Below, piece after piece: positions 20,344 to 27,625 of a stretch of 33,554 bases of DNA. This DNA comes from Pseudomonadota bacterium (GTDB taxonomy: Bacteria > Pseudomonadota > Gammaproteobacteria > Burkholderiales > Burkholderiaceae_C), in the NCBI GenBank assembly GCA_021816585.1, contig JAKAXL010000030.1, forward strand, positions 1 through 33,554, given 5' to 3'. The first letter of the stretch is position 1. Each line of letters opens with the position of its first letter. Under the pieces are notes generated by a model, which searched no databases, had not been told where the DNA came from, and saw only the letters and a list, made by a program, of their open reading frames with translations. Made by a program: the position numbers and the translations under genes.

Positions 20344-21999
20344 TCAACGCGAATGGTTACGTCGCTTCGCCGCGGCGCCCGGGTAACGCGGCTGCCCCGG
20401 CGCCACGCCCAGCGCCGAGCGCGTCGGATCGGGCTGCGAGCCGCCCTTGCGGGCGCCCTTGCGCGAGGAGCGCTCGGCGCTGCGCGGGCCGCGGGCGCGC
20501 CCGCCGCCTCCGCCCGACTTGCCGAACAGCGCATCCACCGCGCTCATCGCGTAGCTGTTCGGCCCCGGCTCGCGCTCGGGGATGTCGCTCTCCTCGTCGA
20601 GCGCCGCGTTGCGCAGCGTGGCCAGGCGGGCCTCCCGACTGGCGCGGCCGAACAAGGCGTCCACCGCGCTCATCGCGTAGCTGTTCGGGCCCGGTTCGCG
20701 TTCGCTGCGTTCGCTGCGTTCGCCGCGTGGTTCGCTGCGCTCGCCGCGATCGCCGCGATCGGCCCGCGGACCGCCCTTGCGCCGGCCCGCCTGGCCGACG
20801 CCCTGGCCGCCCGCCGGTGCCGCACCCGGCGCGGGCGCGCCGCGCCCGCCCTTGCGCCGGGCGGTCGGCGACGCGCCGAGGCCGGCGCGCGCCATCAGCG
20901 CCTTCACGTCCTCGCGGTCGAGCTCGGCAAAGTCGCCTCGGCGCAGGCCCGCCGGCAACGCGATGGAGCCGTAGCGCACGCGGATCAGGCGGCTCACCGT
21001 CAGTCCGACGGCTTCGAACAGGCGACGCACCTCGCGATTGCGCCCTTCGGCGATCACCGCGCGCCACCAGCGGTTCGCGCCTTCGCCGCCGGCCTCCTCC
21101 AGGCTGAGGAAGCGCGCCGGACCGTCGCTGAGCTCCACGCCCTCGAGCAGGCGCCGGCGCATCTCGTCGTCGAGCTGGCCCAGCACGCGCACCGCGTATT
21201 CGCGCTCGACCCCCTGGCTCGGGTGCATCAGCTTGTTCGCCAGCTCCCCCGAGGTGGTCAGCAACAGCAGGCCCTCGGTGTTGATGTCCAGGCGCCCGAC
21301 CGCGGTCCACTTCGCGTTGTGCACCCGCGGCAGATTGCGGAACACCGTCGGACGGCCGTCCGGATCCTTGAAGGTGACGACCTCGCCGACCGGCTTGTGA
21401 TAGACCAGCATGCGCGCAGGCGGAGGGGCGATGCGGATTTTCAGCGGCTTGCCGTTGACCCGGATCTGGTCGCCGGGCTGGATGCGCTGCCCCAGGTGCG
21501 CGGGCTCGCCATTGACCGACACGCGTCCTTCCTGGATCAGCTCCTCCATCTCGCGCCGCGAGCCGATGCCGCCCTGCGCCAGCACCTTGTGCAGCTTGGG
21601 CGCCTCCGGCGAGGGCGCCAGCACGCGGCGCACGCCCGGCTCGGCGCCTTCGGCGAGTTCCACGGCGCGGTCGAAATCGCCGGACACCACTTCCTCGATG
21701 CGCACCGCGGGAAGGTTGCCGCCGCGCTGCGCCGGCGCGCCTTCACGCGGGCCGCCACGCTGGCGCGGGCCACGGCGAGCAGGCTGCGCCGCGCCACCGC
21801 CCGGCTCGCCGGCGGGAGTCTCGACGCCGCCCTGGGCGCCCGCCTCGCGCTGCGCGCGCCCGCCGCGTCGGCGGTTGCGCCGCCGCGCACCGTCGCGCCG
21901 CGGTTGCGCGTCGCCGTCGCCGGCGGGCCTGTCCCCGGTCGGCGCGGCGGTGGGCTCGGCCGGCATGCTTGCGACGGTGTCGTGATCTTGTTCGGACAT
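20344..21999 (-). CDS. rluB: Pseudouridine synthase RluB with long low-complexity termini
   Basis: RluB makes pseudouridine at 2605 of 23S rRNA. The conserved core is an S4 RNA-binding domain (about 134-180, KLHKVLAQGGIGSRREMEEL) and the RsuA-type catalytic domain with GRLDINTEGLL (Asp238) and RNREVRRLFEA. The protein is 551 residues, about twice the core. The N-terminal 130 residues are Arg/Gly/Ala-rich, and the C-terminal 170 are Arg/Gly-rich with a 17-residue duplicated motif. The start is ATG at 21999. An alternative GTG at 22026 would overlap the scpB stop as GTGA. Burkholderiales RluB proteins often have basic tails, which may aid RNA binding. Confidence 0.9.
   Translation of the reverse strand: MSEQDHDTVASMPAEPTAAPTGDRPAGDGDAQPRRDGARRRNRRRGGRAQREAGAQGGVETPAGEPGGGAAQPARRGPRQRGGPREGAPAQRGGNLPAVRIEEVVSGDFDRAVELAEGAEPGVRRVLAPSPEAPKLHKVLAQGGIGSRREMEELIQEGRVSVNGEPAHLGQRIQPGDQIRVNGKPLKIRIAPPPARMLVYHKPVGEVVTFKDPDGRPTVFRNLPRVHNAKWTAVGRLDINTEGLLLLTTSGELANKLMHPSQGVEREYAVRVLGQLDDEMRRRLLEGVELSDGPARFLSLEEAGGEGANRWWRAVIAEGRNREVRRLFEAVGLTVSRLIRVRYGSIALPAGLRRGDFAELDREDVKALMARAGLGASPTARRKGGRGAPAPGAAPAGGQGVGQAGRRKGGPRADRGDRGERSEPRGERSERSEREPGPNSYAMSAVDALFGRASREARLATLRNAALDEESDIPEREPGPNSYAMSAVDALFGKSGGGGGRARGPRSAERSSRKGARKGGSQPDPTRSALGVAPGQPRYPGAAAKRRNHSR
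20521..20697. repeat. Duplicated 17-residue motif in the RluB tail
   Basis: EPGPNSYAMSAVDALFG is encoded twice without change, at 20647-20697 and 20521-20571 (RluB residues 435-451 and 477-493), separated by 25 residues. The DNA copies differ at third positions, so the peptide has been kept after duplication rather than being a fresh copy. Confidence 0.9.
20701..20758. repeat. Nine-bp degenerate repeat encoding Arg-Ser-Glu/Arg-Gly-Glu units
   Basis: ttcgctgcg, ttcgccgcg and similar units alternate with short spacers and encode, on the minus strand, RGDRGERSEPRGERSERSE in the RluB C-terminal tail. It is mixed-charge, disordered-type sequence. Confidence 0.65.
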
Positions 22000-22022
22000 G
22001 AGAGAGTTCTGGCAGTAGCGAC

Positions 22023-22790
22023 TCACTGCTCGGCAGCGGTCTGGGAAGGTTCGTCGGATCCGGGCGAGGATTCGCGCACGGGATCGATGACGCAGGATTC
22101 GGGGTTCACGGGCCCGGCCTCGCGGGGCTGGGACGGGACTTCGACTTCGGTGGATGCAAGGGATTCGGCGGGCTCGGTCGACGGCGCCGGTGCGACGGCC
22201 TCGGCTGCGTCGGCCGCTTCCGCTGCGCCGGCCGTGGCCACGTCCGCGGCGATCAGCTCGAACTGCCGCGGGTCGTCGAGCTGCACCGGCGGTTCCTCGA
22301 GCTCGCCCAGGCTGCGCAGCCCGAGGTCGTCGAGGAACTGGCGGGTGGTCGCGAACAGCACCGGGCGCCCCGGCCCCTCGCGATGACCGATGGCCTCGAT
22401 CCAGCCGCGCTCCTCGAGCTGGCGCAGGATCTGCGCGTTCACGCTGACGCCGCGGATGTCCTCGATGTCGCCGCGTGTCACCGGCTGGCGATGCGCGATG
22501 ATCGCCAGCGTCTCCTGCACCGCGCGGGAGTAACGGGGCGGCTTCTCCGGGTTCAGTCGCTGCAGGTACGGCTGCATGTCCTCGCGACTCTGGAAACGCC
22601 AGCCCGCGGCCACCGCGCGCAGTTCGACCCCGCGGTCGGCCCAGTCCTGCTGCAGTTCATCGAGCAGGCCGCGCACCGTATCGGCATCGAGTTCGTCGTC
22701 GAACAGGCTGCGCAGCGCCGCGACACCCAGCGGCTGGGTTGCACACAACAACGCGGTCTCGACGACCCGCTTGGCCCATGCAGTGTTCAT
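22023..22790 (-). CDS. scpB: Segregation and condensation protein B
   Basis: A 255-residue ScpB, the winged-helix dimer that binds ScpA in the SMC condensin complex. Core features: [20 protein letters not shown], then [27 protein letters not shown] (split: [11 protein letters not shown] and [13 protein letters not shown]), and [18 protein letters not shown], all typical. The last 75 residues are Ala/Pro/Glu-rich and not conserved. The start is ATG at 22790. scpA is not adjacent; in this order it usually lies elsewhere. rluB follows directly, a common pairing. Confidence 0.93.
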   Translation of the reverse strand: MNTAWAKRVVETALLCATQPLGVAALRSLFDDELDADTVRGLLDELQQDWADRGVELRAVAAGWRFQSREDMQPYLQRLNPEKPPRYSRAVQETLAIIAHRQPVTRGDIEDIRGVSVNAQILRQLEERGWIEAIGHREGPGRPVLFATTRQFLDDLGLRSLGELEEPPVQLDDPRQFELIAADVATAGAAEAADAAEAVAPAPSTEPAESLASTEVEVPSQPREAGPVNPESCVIDPVRESSPGSDEPSQTAAEQ

Positions 22791-23263
22791 GCGTGAAAGG
22801 ATTCGCGCGCAGGATGCGCAACGGCCGGCCCTCCCGAGCCGGTGTTCGTCGTGAATCGGTGTTCGCCCTCGTCGCGGCCCGGGACCCGGGGCCCGCCATG
22901 CGCGCCGTGTCCACGTGCCCGGCGCACGACCCGCGGGGTCGCTGCGCCGCCGGAACGCGTCGCGGGCGGGAACTCGGCATCGCCCACCCCTGCGGCGAAA
23001 CCGGCGCACCCGGGGGTGCATGCACGGCCGCCTCGGGCGTGGACGCCCGCCGTCGCGACCGGGGCCGCGCCTGGCCGCATTCGCGGCTCGGCTGCTTGCG
23101 GCGTAGCCCGCCGGCTCGACAGTTGACCGAAATTGTAAACCACGCGCCGCGCCGCGCCCCAAATATCCGCATCGCCGCACGCGCGCGTAACGCGCCGACA
23201 ACGCGACGGCCCGTCCCACGCCCTCGGCAGGCCGCCGGCGCAGCGAGCCGGCGTCGACGCCCT
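22791..23263. other. 473-bp intergenic region upstream of scpB
   Basis: Very GC-rich DNA between the scpB start and the end of the flavin reductase gene, both on the minus strand. Open frames exist in several phases but are Arg/Pro/Ala-rich and look like composition effects. The one AT-rich patch is at 23130-23140. No tRNA, terminator or conserved ORF was recognised. The length would allow a long scpB leader or a small RNA, but nothing supports either. Confidence 0.5.
23130..23139 (-). promoter_or_regulatory. Candidate promoter element for scpB-rluB
   Basis: Minus-strand TTTACAATTT (with TACAAT as possible -10), identical to the 10-mer before ndk, in the only AT-rich patch of the region. It lies 340 bp before the scpB start, so a long leader would result. 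No clear -35 is present. Confidence 0.35.
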
Positions 23264-24325
23264 TCAGCCTTGCGCGTCGTCGGCCGCGGCCTGCGGCGCC
23301 GGCGCGTAGAAGGCATCGGCATGCACGTCGCGCGAGGCCACGCCGCGCGTCAGCAACTCGTTGCTGACCGACTCCACCATGGCCGGCGAACCCGCCAGGT
23401 ACACCTTGCTCGCGGCGAAGTCGGCGACATCGGCGAACAAGGCGTCGCCGACGCGTCCGCCACGCATGCCCTGCCCGGCGTCGAACTCCACCACCACATG
23501 CGCGCGGAAATTCGCGTGCCCGCGTTCGAGCTCGTCCATCGCCTCGCGCCCGTAGACCTCGGAGACATGGCGGAACCCCGCATACAGCACCACCGGGTCG
23601 GTCTTGCCGTTGTCCAGCGCCGTTCGCACCACCGACAGCATCGCTCCCAGGCCGGTGCCCGCGGACACCGCGATCAACGGACCCTGGTGGCGCGGACGGA
23701 AGTAGGCCGCGCCGCGCGGCCCCTCGAGCTGCAGCTCGCTGCCGGGGACGATGGAGCTACCCAGCAGACCGCTGAACGAGCCGCCGGCCGTGCGCCGGAT
23801 ATGGAATTCGAGTTCGCCGTCGTATTCGGCTTCCACCGGGGTTCCCGCCATCGAGAAATCCCGGCCGACCCACACCCCCTGCGGATCGCGCACCCGCAGG
23901 TGCGCGTACTGTCCGGCGCTGAACACGAAGGGGCCGCCGCCGTCCTCGTCGTGGGTGATGCCCAGGCGCAGCGCGAACACCTCCGGCGCCAGTTCGCGCA
24001 GCCACAGCACGCTGCAGCGCAGCCGGCGCTGCGGATGCTCGATGTAGTCGTCGCTGTCGATCAGAGCCAGCGTGATGTCGCCGACGATGCGGCTGCTGCA
24101 GGCCAGGATCAGGCCCTGCTCGCGCTGGCCCTGCGGCAGCGCGCCGGGCTGGTAGCCCGACAGATTCACCTCGCCGCTTTCCAGCACGCACTTGCAACTG
24201 CCGCATTCGCCGCGCTTGCACGACCATCCGATGGGCACCTTGTGGCGCCGCAGCAACTTCAGCAGGTTTTCGTCGGGAGAGGCCGCGAGTTGCAGGCCGA
24301 GAGCGGGGATCGAGACGGTGGGCAT
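23264..24325 (-). CDS. 2Fe-2S flavin oxidoreductase (CDP-6-deoxyglucoseen reductase/phenol hydroxylase P5-like)
   Basis: A 353-residue electron-transfer protein. The N-terminal plant-type ferredoxin domain carries Cys36, 41, 44 and 76 ([10 protein letters not shown], then LACSS). An FAD-binding beta-barrel with RDFSMAG (155-161) follows, then a NAD(P)-binding domain with [12 protein letters not shown] (219-230) and [11 protein letters not shown]. This is the layout of AscD-like and oxygenase reductase components, which pass electrons from NAD(P)H to a partner. Burkholderiales keep a copy of this type away from any oxygenase, and its partner is unclear. The start is ATG at 24325; it is divergent from the Nudix gene. 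Confidence 0.85.
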   Translation of the reverse strand: MPTVSIPALGLQLAASPDENLLKLLRRHKVPIGWSCKRGECGSCKCVLESGEVNLSGYQPGALPQGQREQGLILACSSRIVGDITLALIDSDDYIEHPQRRLRCSVLWLRELAPEVFALRLGITHDEDGGGPFVFSAGQYAHLRVRDPQGVWVGRDFSMAGTPVEAEYDGELEFHIRRTAGGSFSGLLGSSIVPGSELQLEGPRGAAYFRPRHQGPLIAVSAGTGLGAMLSVVRTALDNGKTDPVVLYAGFRHVSEVYGREAMDELERGHANFRAHVVVEFDAGQGMRGGRVGDALFADVADFAASKVYLAGSPAMVESVSNELLTRGVASRDVHADAFYAPAPQAAADDAQG

Positions 24326-24445
24326 GGCAAGGCGGCACGCGCCGCACGACGGGGCCGGCGGGAACCGCAGCGCCGGCGCAAACCCCGCATGATACGGGTC
24401 GTGCGAGCCCGGCGCCGCGGCGACGCGCCTGCGACAATCCCATCG

Positions 24446-24991
24446 ATGCATCCAAGCCCGATCCAGCATTGCAACCTCTGCGGCGCCGCGGTGGAGCACC
24501 GCGTGCCGCAGGGAGACACCCACGTGCGCGCGGTGTGCACCGCCTGCGCGCACATCCAGTACGAGAACCCGCGCAACATCGTCGGCACGCTGCCGGTGTG
24601 GGAGCGTCGCGTGCTGCTGTGCCGGCGCGCCATCGAGCCGCGCCTGGGCCTGTGGACGCTGCCGGCCGGATTCATGGAACTGCACGAGACCAGCGAACAG
24701 GGCGCCCTGCGCGAGACCCTCGAGGAAGCCGGAGCCCGGGTCGAGCTCGAGGGACTGTACAGCGTGGTCAACGTGCTCCCGGTCAGCCAGGTGTACCTGC
24801 TGTACCGCGCTCGCCTGCTCGAGCCGCGCTGGGAACCCGGGGAGGAGACGCTGGAGGCCGCGCTGTTCGCGGAGCACGAGGTGCCGTGGGAGCGGATCGC
24901 CTTTCGCGCGGTGGCGGAGACCCTGCGTCGCTACTTCGACGAACAGCGCGCGGGGCGCGGCTGGGCGCTGCAGGCCTTCGACATCGCCTGA
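24446..24991 (+). CDS. Nudix hydrolase with N-terminal zinc ribbon
   Basis: A 181-residue protein. The N-terminal zinc ribbon has Cys9, Cys12, Cys31 and Cys34 (CNLCG, CTAC), and the Nudix box runs 75-97 with Gly75, Arg89, Glu90, Glu93 and Glu94 all present. Zinc-ribbon Nudix proteins of this size resemble NudC-type or ADP-ribose/NADH pyrophosphatases, but the NudC C-terminal SQPWPFPxS motif is not seen, so the substrate is open. The start is ATG at 24446. Upstream, divergent reductase transcription begins within 120 bp. A perfect hairpin follows the stop. Confidence 0.85.
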   Translation: MHPSPIQHCNLCGAAVEHRVPQGDTHVRAVCTACAHIQYENPRNIVGTLPVWERRVLLCRRAIEPRLGLWTLPAGFMELHETSEQGALRETLEEAGARVELEGLYSVVNVLPVSQVYLLYRARLLEPRWEPGEETLEAALFAEHEVPWERIAFRAVAETLRRYFDEQRAGRGWALQAFDIA

Positions 24992-25000
24992 CGCGGTGCC

Positions 25001-25020
25001 GCGACCCCGGGCGGGGTCGC
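25001..25020 (+). terminator. Hairpin terminator candidate after the Nudix gene
   Basis: gcgacccc and ggggtcgc pair perfectly around a 4-nt loop, starting 10 bp after the Nudix stop. The downstream sequence has only a short ATTT rather than a full T-run, so termination may be partial. Confidence 0.5.
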
Positions 25021-25107
25021 AAGCGCGCAATTTGCAGGCGCCGCATCGCCCGATGCAAGGCCCTTGTCAGCCCAATGAGCAACAGTATGCAAGAAATGCT
25101 GATCTAC

Positions 25108-25135
25108 ATCACGGAAAGCACCCTATTTCCGTGAT
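25108..25135 (+). promoter_or_regulatory. Perfect inverted repeat in the fnr promoter region
   Basis: atcacggaaa (25108-25117) and tttccgtgat (25126-25135) are exact reverse complements around an 8-nt spacer. The right arm runs into tataaa (25135-25140), a possible -10. It does not match the FNR box TTGAT-N4-ATCAA. It could be an operator for a dimeric regulator or an mRNA hairpin, depending on where transcription starts. Confidence 0.6.
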
Positions 25136-25167
25136 ATAAAGATCTTCATACTCGTTGGAAAAAATCC

Positions 25168-25905
25168 ATGAAAACAACGCCCGCCGCCACGATTCATCGC
25201 ATGGACAAACCTCATCCCTGCGATGTGTGCTTCCAGAGCCGCTTCTGCCTGCCGATCGCACTACCGAGCGACGAGCTCAACCGCATGCGCGACATCATGC
25301 AGAACACGGTGCGCGTGACCAAGGGCGAGCGCCTGTTCGAGAGCGGCCAGTCGATGGACAAGGTGTACTCGGTGCATGCCGGCTCCTTCAAGTCGGTGGT
25401 CGGCAGCCCCGACGGGCGCCAGCAGATCGTGGGCTTCCACGTGCCGGGCGAGATGATGGGCCTGGAGGGCTTCTCCACCCGCGTGTACATGACCGACGTG
25501 GTGGCGCTGGAAGACAGCGAGGCCTGCGAGATCGACGTGCGCACGCTGGAGAACACGGCGCGCGACCTGCCGACCCTGCAGCACCAGATCCACTGCCTGA
25601 TCGGCAACCGCCTGGCGCGCGCGCAGCAGGACCAGTTCGTGCTCGGCAGCATGCAGGCCGACGAGCGCCTGGCGCGCTTCCTGCTCGACCTGTCGGAACG
25701 CTACAAGGCCCGCGGACTGTCGCCCGACGAGTTCGTGCTGCGCATGAGCCGCGAGGAGATCGGCAGCTACCTGGGCCTGAAGCTGGAGACCGTCAGCCGC
25801 CTGATGTCGCGCTTCCACCAGGCCGGCCTGATCCAGGTCGCGCAGCGCCAGGTGCGCATCACCGCCCGCGACGGCCTGAGCGAACTGCTGAGCCACGAGG
25901 TCTGA
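25168..25905 (+). CDS. fnr: FNR/ANR-type oxygen-sensing transcriptional regulator
   Basis: A 245-residue CRP/FNR-family protein. Cys18, Cys21 and Cys27 ([10 protein letters not shown]) plus Cys120 match the four 4Fe-4S ligands of E. coli FNR, so it should lose DNA binding in oxygen. A cyclic-nucleotide-type beta-roll (about 30-130), a dimer helix, and an HTH with the recognition motif ETVSR (207-211) follow; E-S-R is the FNR half-site (TTGAT) reader. The start is ATG at 25168, with a GGA-containing site upstream; Met12 is a possible alternative. A soluble chemoreceptor lies downstream on the same strand, 148 bp away. Confidence 0.92.
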   Translation: MKTTPAATIHRMDKPHPCDVCFQSRFCLPIALPSDELNRMRDIMQNTVRVTKGERLFESGQSMDKVYSVHAGSFKSVVGSPDGRQQIVGFHVPGEMMGLEGFSTRVYMTDVVALEDSEACEIDVRTLENTARDLPTLQHQIHCLIGNRLARAQQDQFVLGSMQADERLARFLLDLSERYKARGLSPDEFVLRMSREEIGSYLGLKLETVSRLMSRFHQAGLIQVAQRQVRITARDGLSELLSHEV

Positions 25906-25964
25906 GCGCCGGCGACTGCGGCGCGGCGCGACCGCGGCGCCCCGCACCAACGCCGCGCGAAATC

Positions 25965-25993
25965 TTGCCTGCCTGGGTATCAGGCCGCACAAT
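25965..25993 (+). promoter_or_regulatory. Sigma-70-like promoter candidate for the chemoreceptor gene
   Basis: ttgcct (25965-25970), a 17-bp spacer and cacaat (25988-25993) lie 60 bp before the ATG. Each box matches the consensus at four of six positions. This suggests the receptor gene is transcribed on its own as well as, or instead of, from fnr. Confidence 0.45.
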
Positions 25994-26053
25994 CGTTCTC
26001 CTTTCGCCGTCGCGCCCGTGTGCGCGCCGGACCCGCCCCCGGAGAACGCCCCC

Positions 26054-27595
26054 ATGCAGCTCAACGAGCCAGGCCTCGAGCACCCCGCGCCGCAGCGCGC
26101 CCCGGACCTGCTGCGGCAGATCGAAGCCATGCTCGCGGCGCGCACGCTGGACCTGCGCGAACAAAGCCTCGGCGGGCTGCCGCCGCAGCTGCGCGCACTG
26201 CTTGCGCGCCAGCGCGAACTCGTCGACCGCGTCGGCAGCGGCGCCACCGATGCGGCCTCGCAGATCGCGCGCAGCGCCTACGAGTCGCGCGAGGCGCTGG
26301 CGCGCAGCCAGGCGCATGCCCGGGAACACAACGCCGAGATCGACCAGGTGCGCGCCGAGCTCGGCGAGATGCTCGAACTGACCGCGCAGACCAGCACGCG
26401 CATGGAGCAGCTGGACTCGACGCTGGCCGACATCAATTCCCTCGCGTCACGCGGGCGCGAGCAAAGCCGCGGCATGCTCGACGTGTTCTCCGGGCTGATG
26501 GAGCGCAGCGCCGGCACCCACCGCGACATGAACACGCTGCAGGACCAGCTGCGCGAAGTCGTGCGGCAGATGGAGTCCATCCGCGACATCGCGCAACGCG
26601 TGAACCTGCTGTCGCTGAACGCGGCCATCGAGGCGGCGCGCGCCGGCGAGGCGGGTCGCGGCTTCGCCGTGGTCGCCGACGAGATCCGCGGCCTGTCGCG
26701 CACCACCGAGCGCACGGTGGAGGGCATCTCCGAGGCGGTCGGCGCGATCGACCTGACGCTGCGCGCCAGCGCCGGCGCCGCCGCCGAGTTCCGCGACCAC
26801 ATGCAAGGCAGCAGCATGCGGGTGCGCGAACTGCACGGGCACTTCGACCACATCGCCGGCGGCATCGACACGGTCACCCGCGAAGCCGGCCAGACCGCCG
26901 CGGCGGCGGCCGGTCAGACGCGCGCCCTGCAACGCGTGCAGGCCCATTTCGAAAGCATGGCCGACAAGGTGCGCGACTTCGCCGAGGACGTCGTGGCCAC
27001 CGCCGCGCGCACCGGCGAATCGCTGGCCAAGGCGCTGCAGACCAGCCAGGGTCTGTTCGAGTCGACCACCGCCTACCGCACCGACGCGCAGGCCAGCCGC
27101 ATCGTGCAGGAACTCGAGCAACGCGCGGCGCAGGTGCAGGCGCGGCTGCAGCAGGCGGTGGACAGCGGCGAGCTGCCCGAGGCCGTGCTGTTCGATGCCG
27201 ACTACCAGCCCGTGCCCGACACCGATCCGCCGCGCTTCACCGCGCGCTTCGAGCCCTGGTTCCGGCGCGAGATCCAGCCCATCGAGGACGCCTACCTCGC
27301 GGCTTCGCCGACCTACCGGCTGGCGCTGGTGGTCGACCGCAACGCCTACGTCGCGGCCAGCAACTCCATCACCGACCAGCCGCTGACCGGCGACCCGCGC
27401 CACGACCTGGTGCACAACCGCTCGCGGCGCATCTTCAGCGAGCCGGCGATCATCCGCGGCTGCGCGCAGCTCGAGGGCGTGCTGCTGCAGGTGTACGCAC
27501 GCGACGGCGGCGCCGTGATGAGCCTGCTCGCCCACCCGCTGTGGGTCGGCGGCAGGCACTGGGGCGCGCTGTTCCTGGGCTTCAGCCTGGAATAG
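26054..27595 (+). CDS. Soluble methyl-accepting chemotaxis protein with C-terminal sensor-like domain
   Basis: A 513-residue chemoreceptor without signal peptide or membrane helix, so cytosolic. The signalling hairpin tip is at about 183-214 ([20 protein letters not shown] and on), flanked by long coiled-coil helices (about 65-180 and 215-370). The C-terminal 140 residues form a compact domain with [20 protein letters not shown] and ending HWGALFLGF, a pattern I recall from other MCPs that carry a Cache-like module after the hairpin. The start is ATG at 26054, with GGAG 9 bp upstream. Position next to the FNR regulator suggests, but does not show, a redox- or oxygen-linked signal. No other che genes are in the window. 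Confidence 0.85.
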   Translation: MQLNEPGLEHPAPQRAPDLLRQIEAMLAARTLDLREQSLGGLPPQLRALLARQRELVDRVGSGATDAASQIARSAYESREALARSQAHAREHNAEIDQVRAELGEMLELTAQTSTRMEQLDSTLADINSLASRGREQSRGMLDVFSGLMERSAGTHRDMNTLQDQLREVVRQMESIRDIAQRVNLLSLNAAIEAARAGEAGRGFAVVADEIRGLSRTTERTVEGISEAVGAIDLTLRASAGAAAEFRDHMQGSSMRVRELHGHFDHIAGGIDTVTREAGQTAAAAAGQTRALQRVQAHFESMADKVRDFAEDVVATAARTGESLAKALQTSQGLFESTTAYRTDAQASRIVQELEQRAAQVQARLQQAVDSGELPEAVLFDADYQPVPDTDPPRFTARFEPWFRREIQPIEDAYLAASPTYRLALVVDRNAYVAASNSITDQPLTGDPRHDLVHNRSRRIFSEPAIIRGCAQLEGVLLQVYARDGGAVMSLLAHPLWVGGRHWGALFLGFSLE

Positions 27596-27625
27596 GCCGG
27601 CGCCGCGCCGCCGTGCGCAACGCGC

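Noticed and set aside
20353..22386. Plus-strand open frame antisense to rluB and scpB
   Set aside because: Low-complexity Ala/Arg translation that crosses two conserved genes; no ribosome binding site or family motif.
22791..23263. Possible small genes in the 473-bp gap upstream of scpB
   Set aside because: All frames are Pro/Arg/Ala-rich with no ribosome binding site and no recognisable family.
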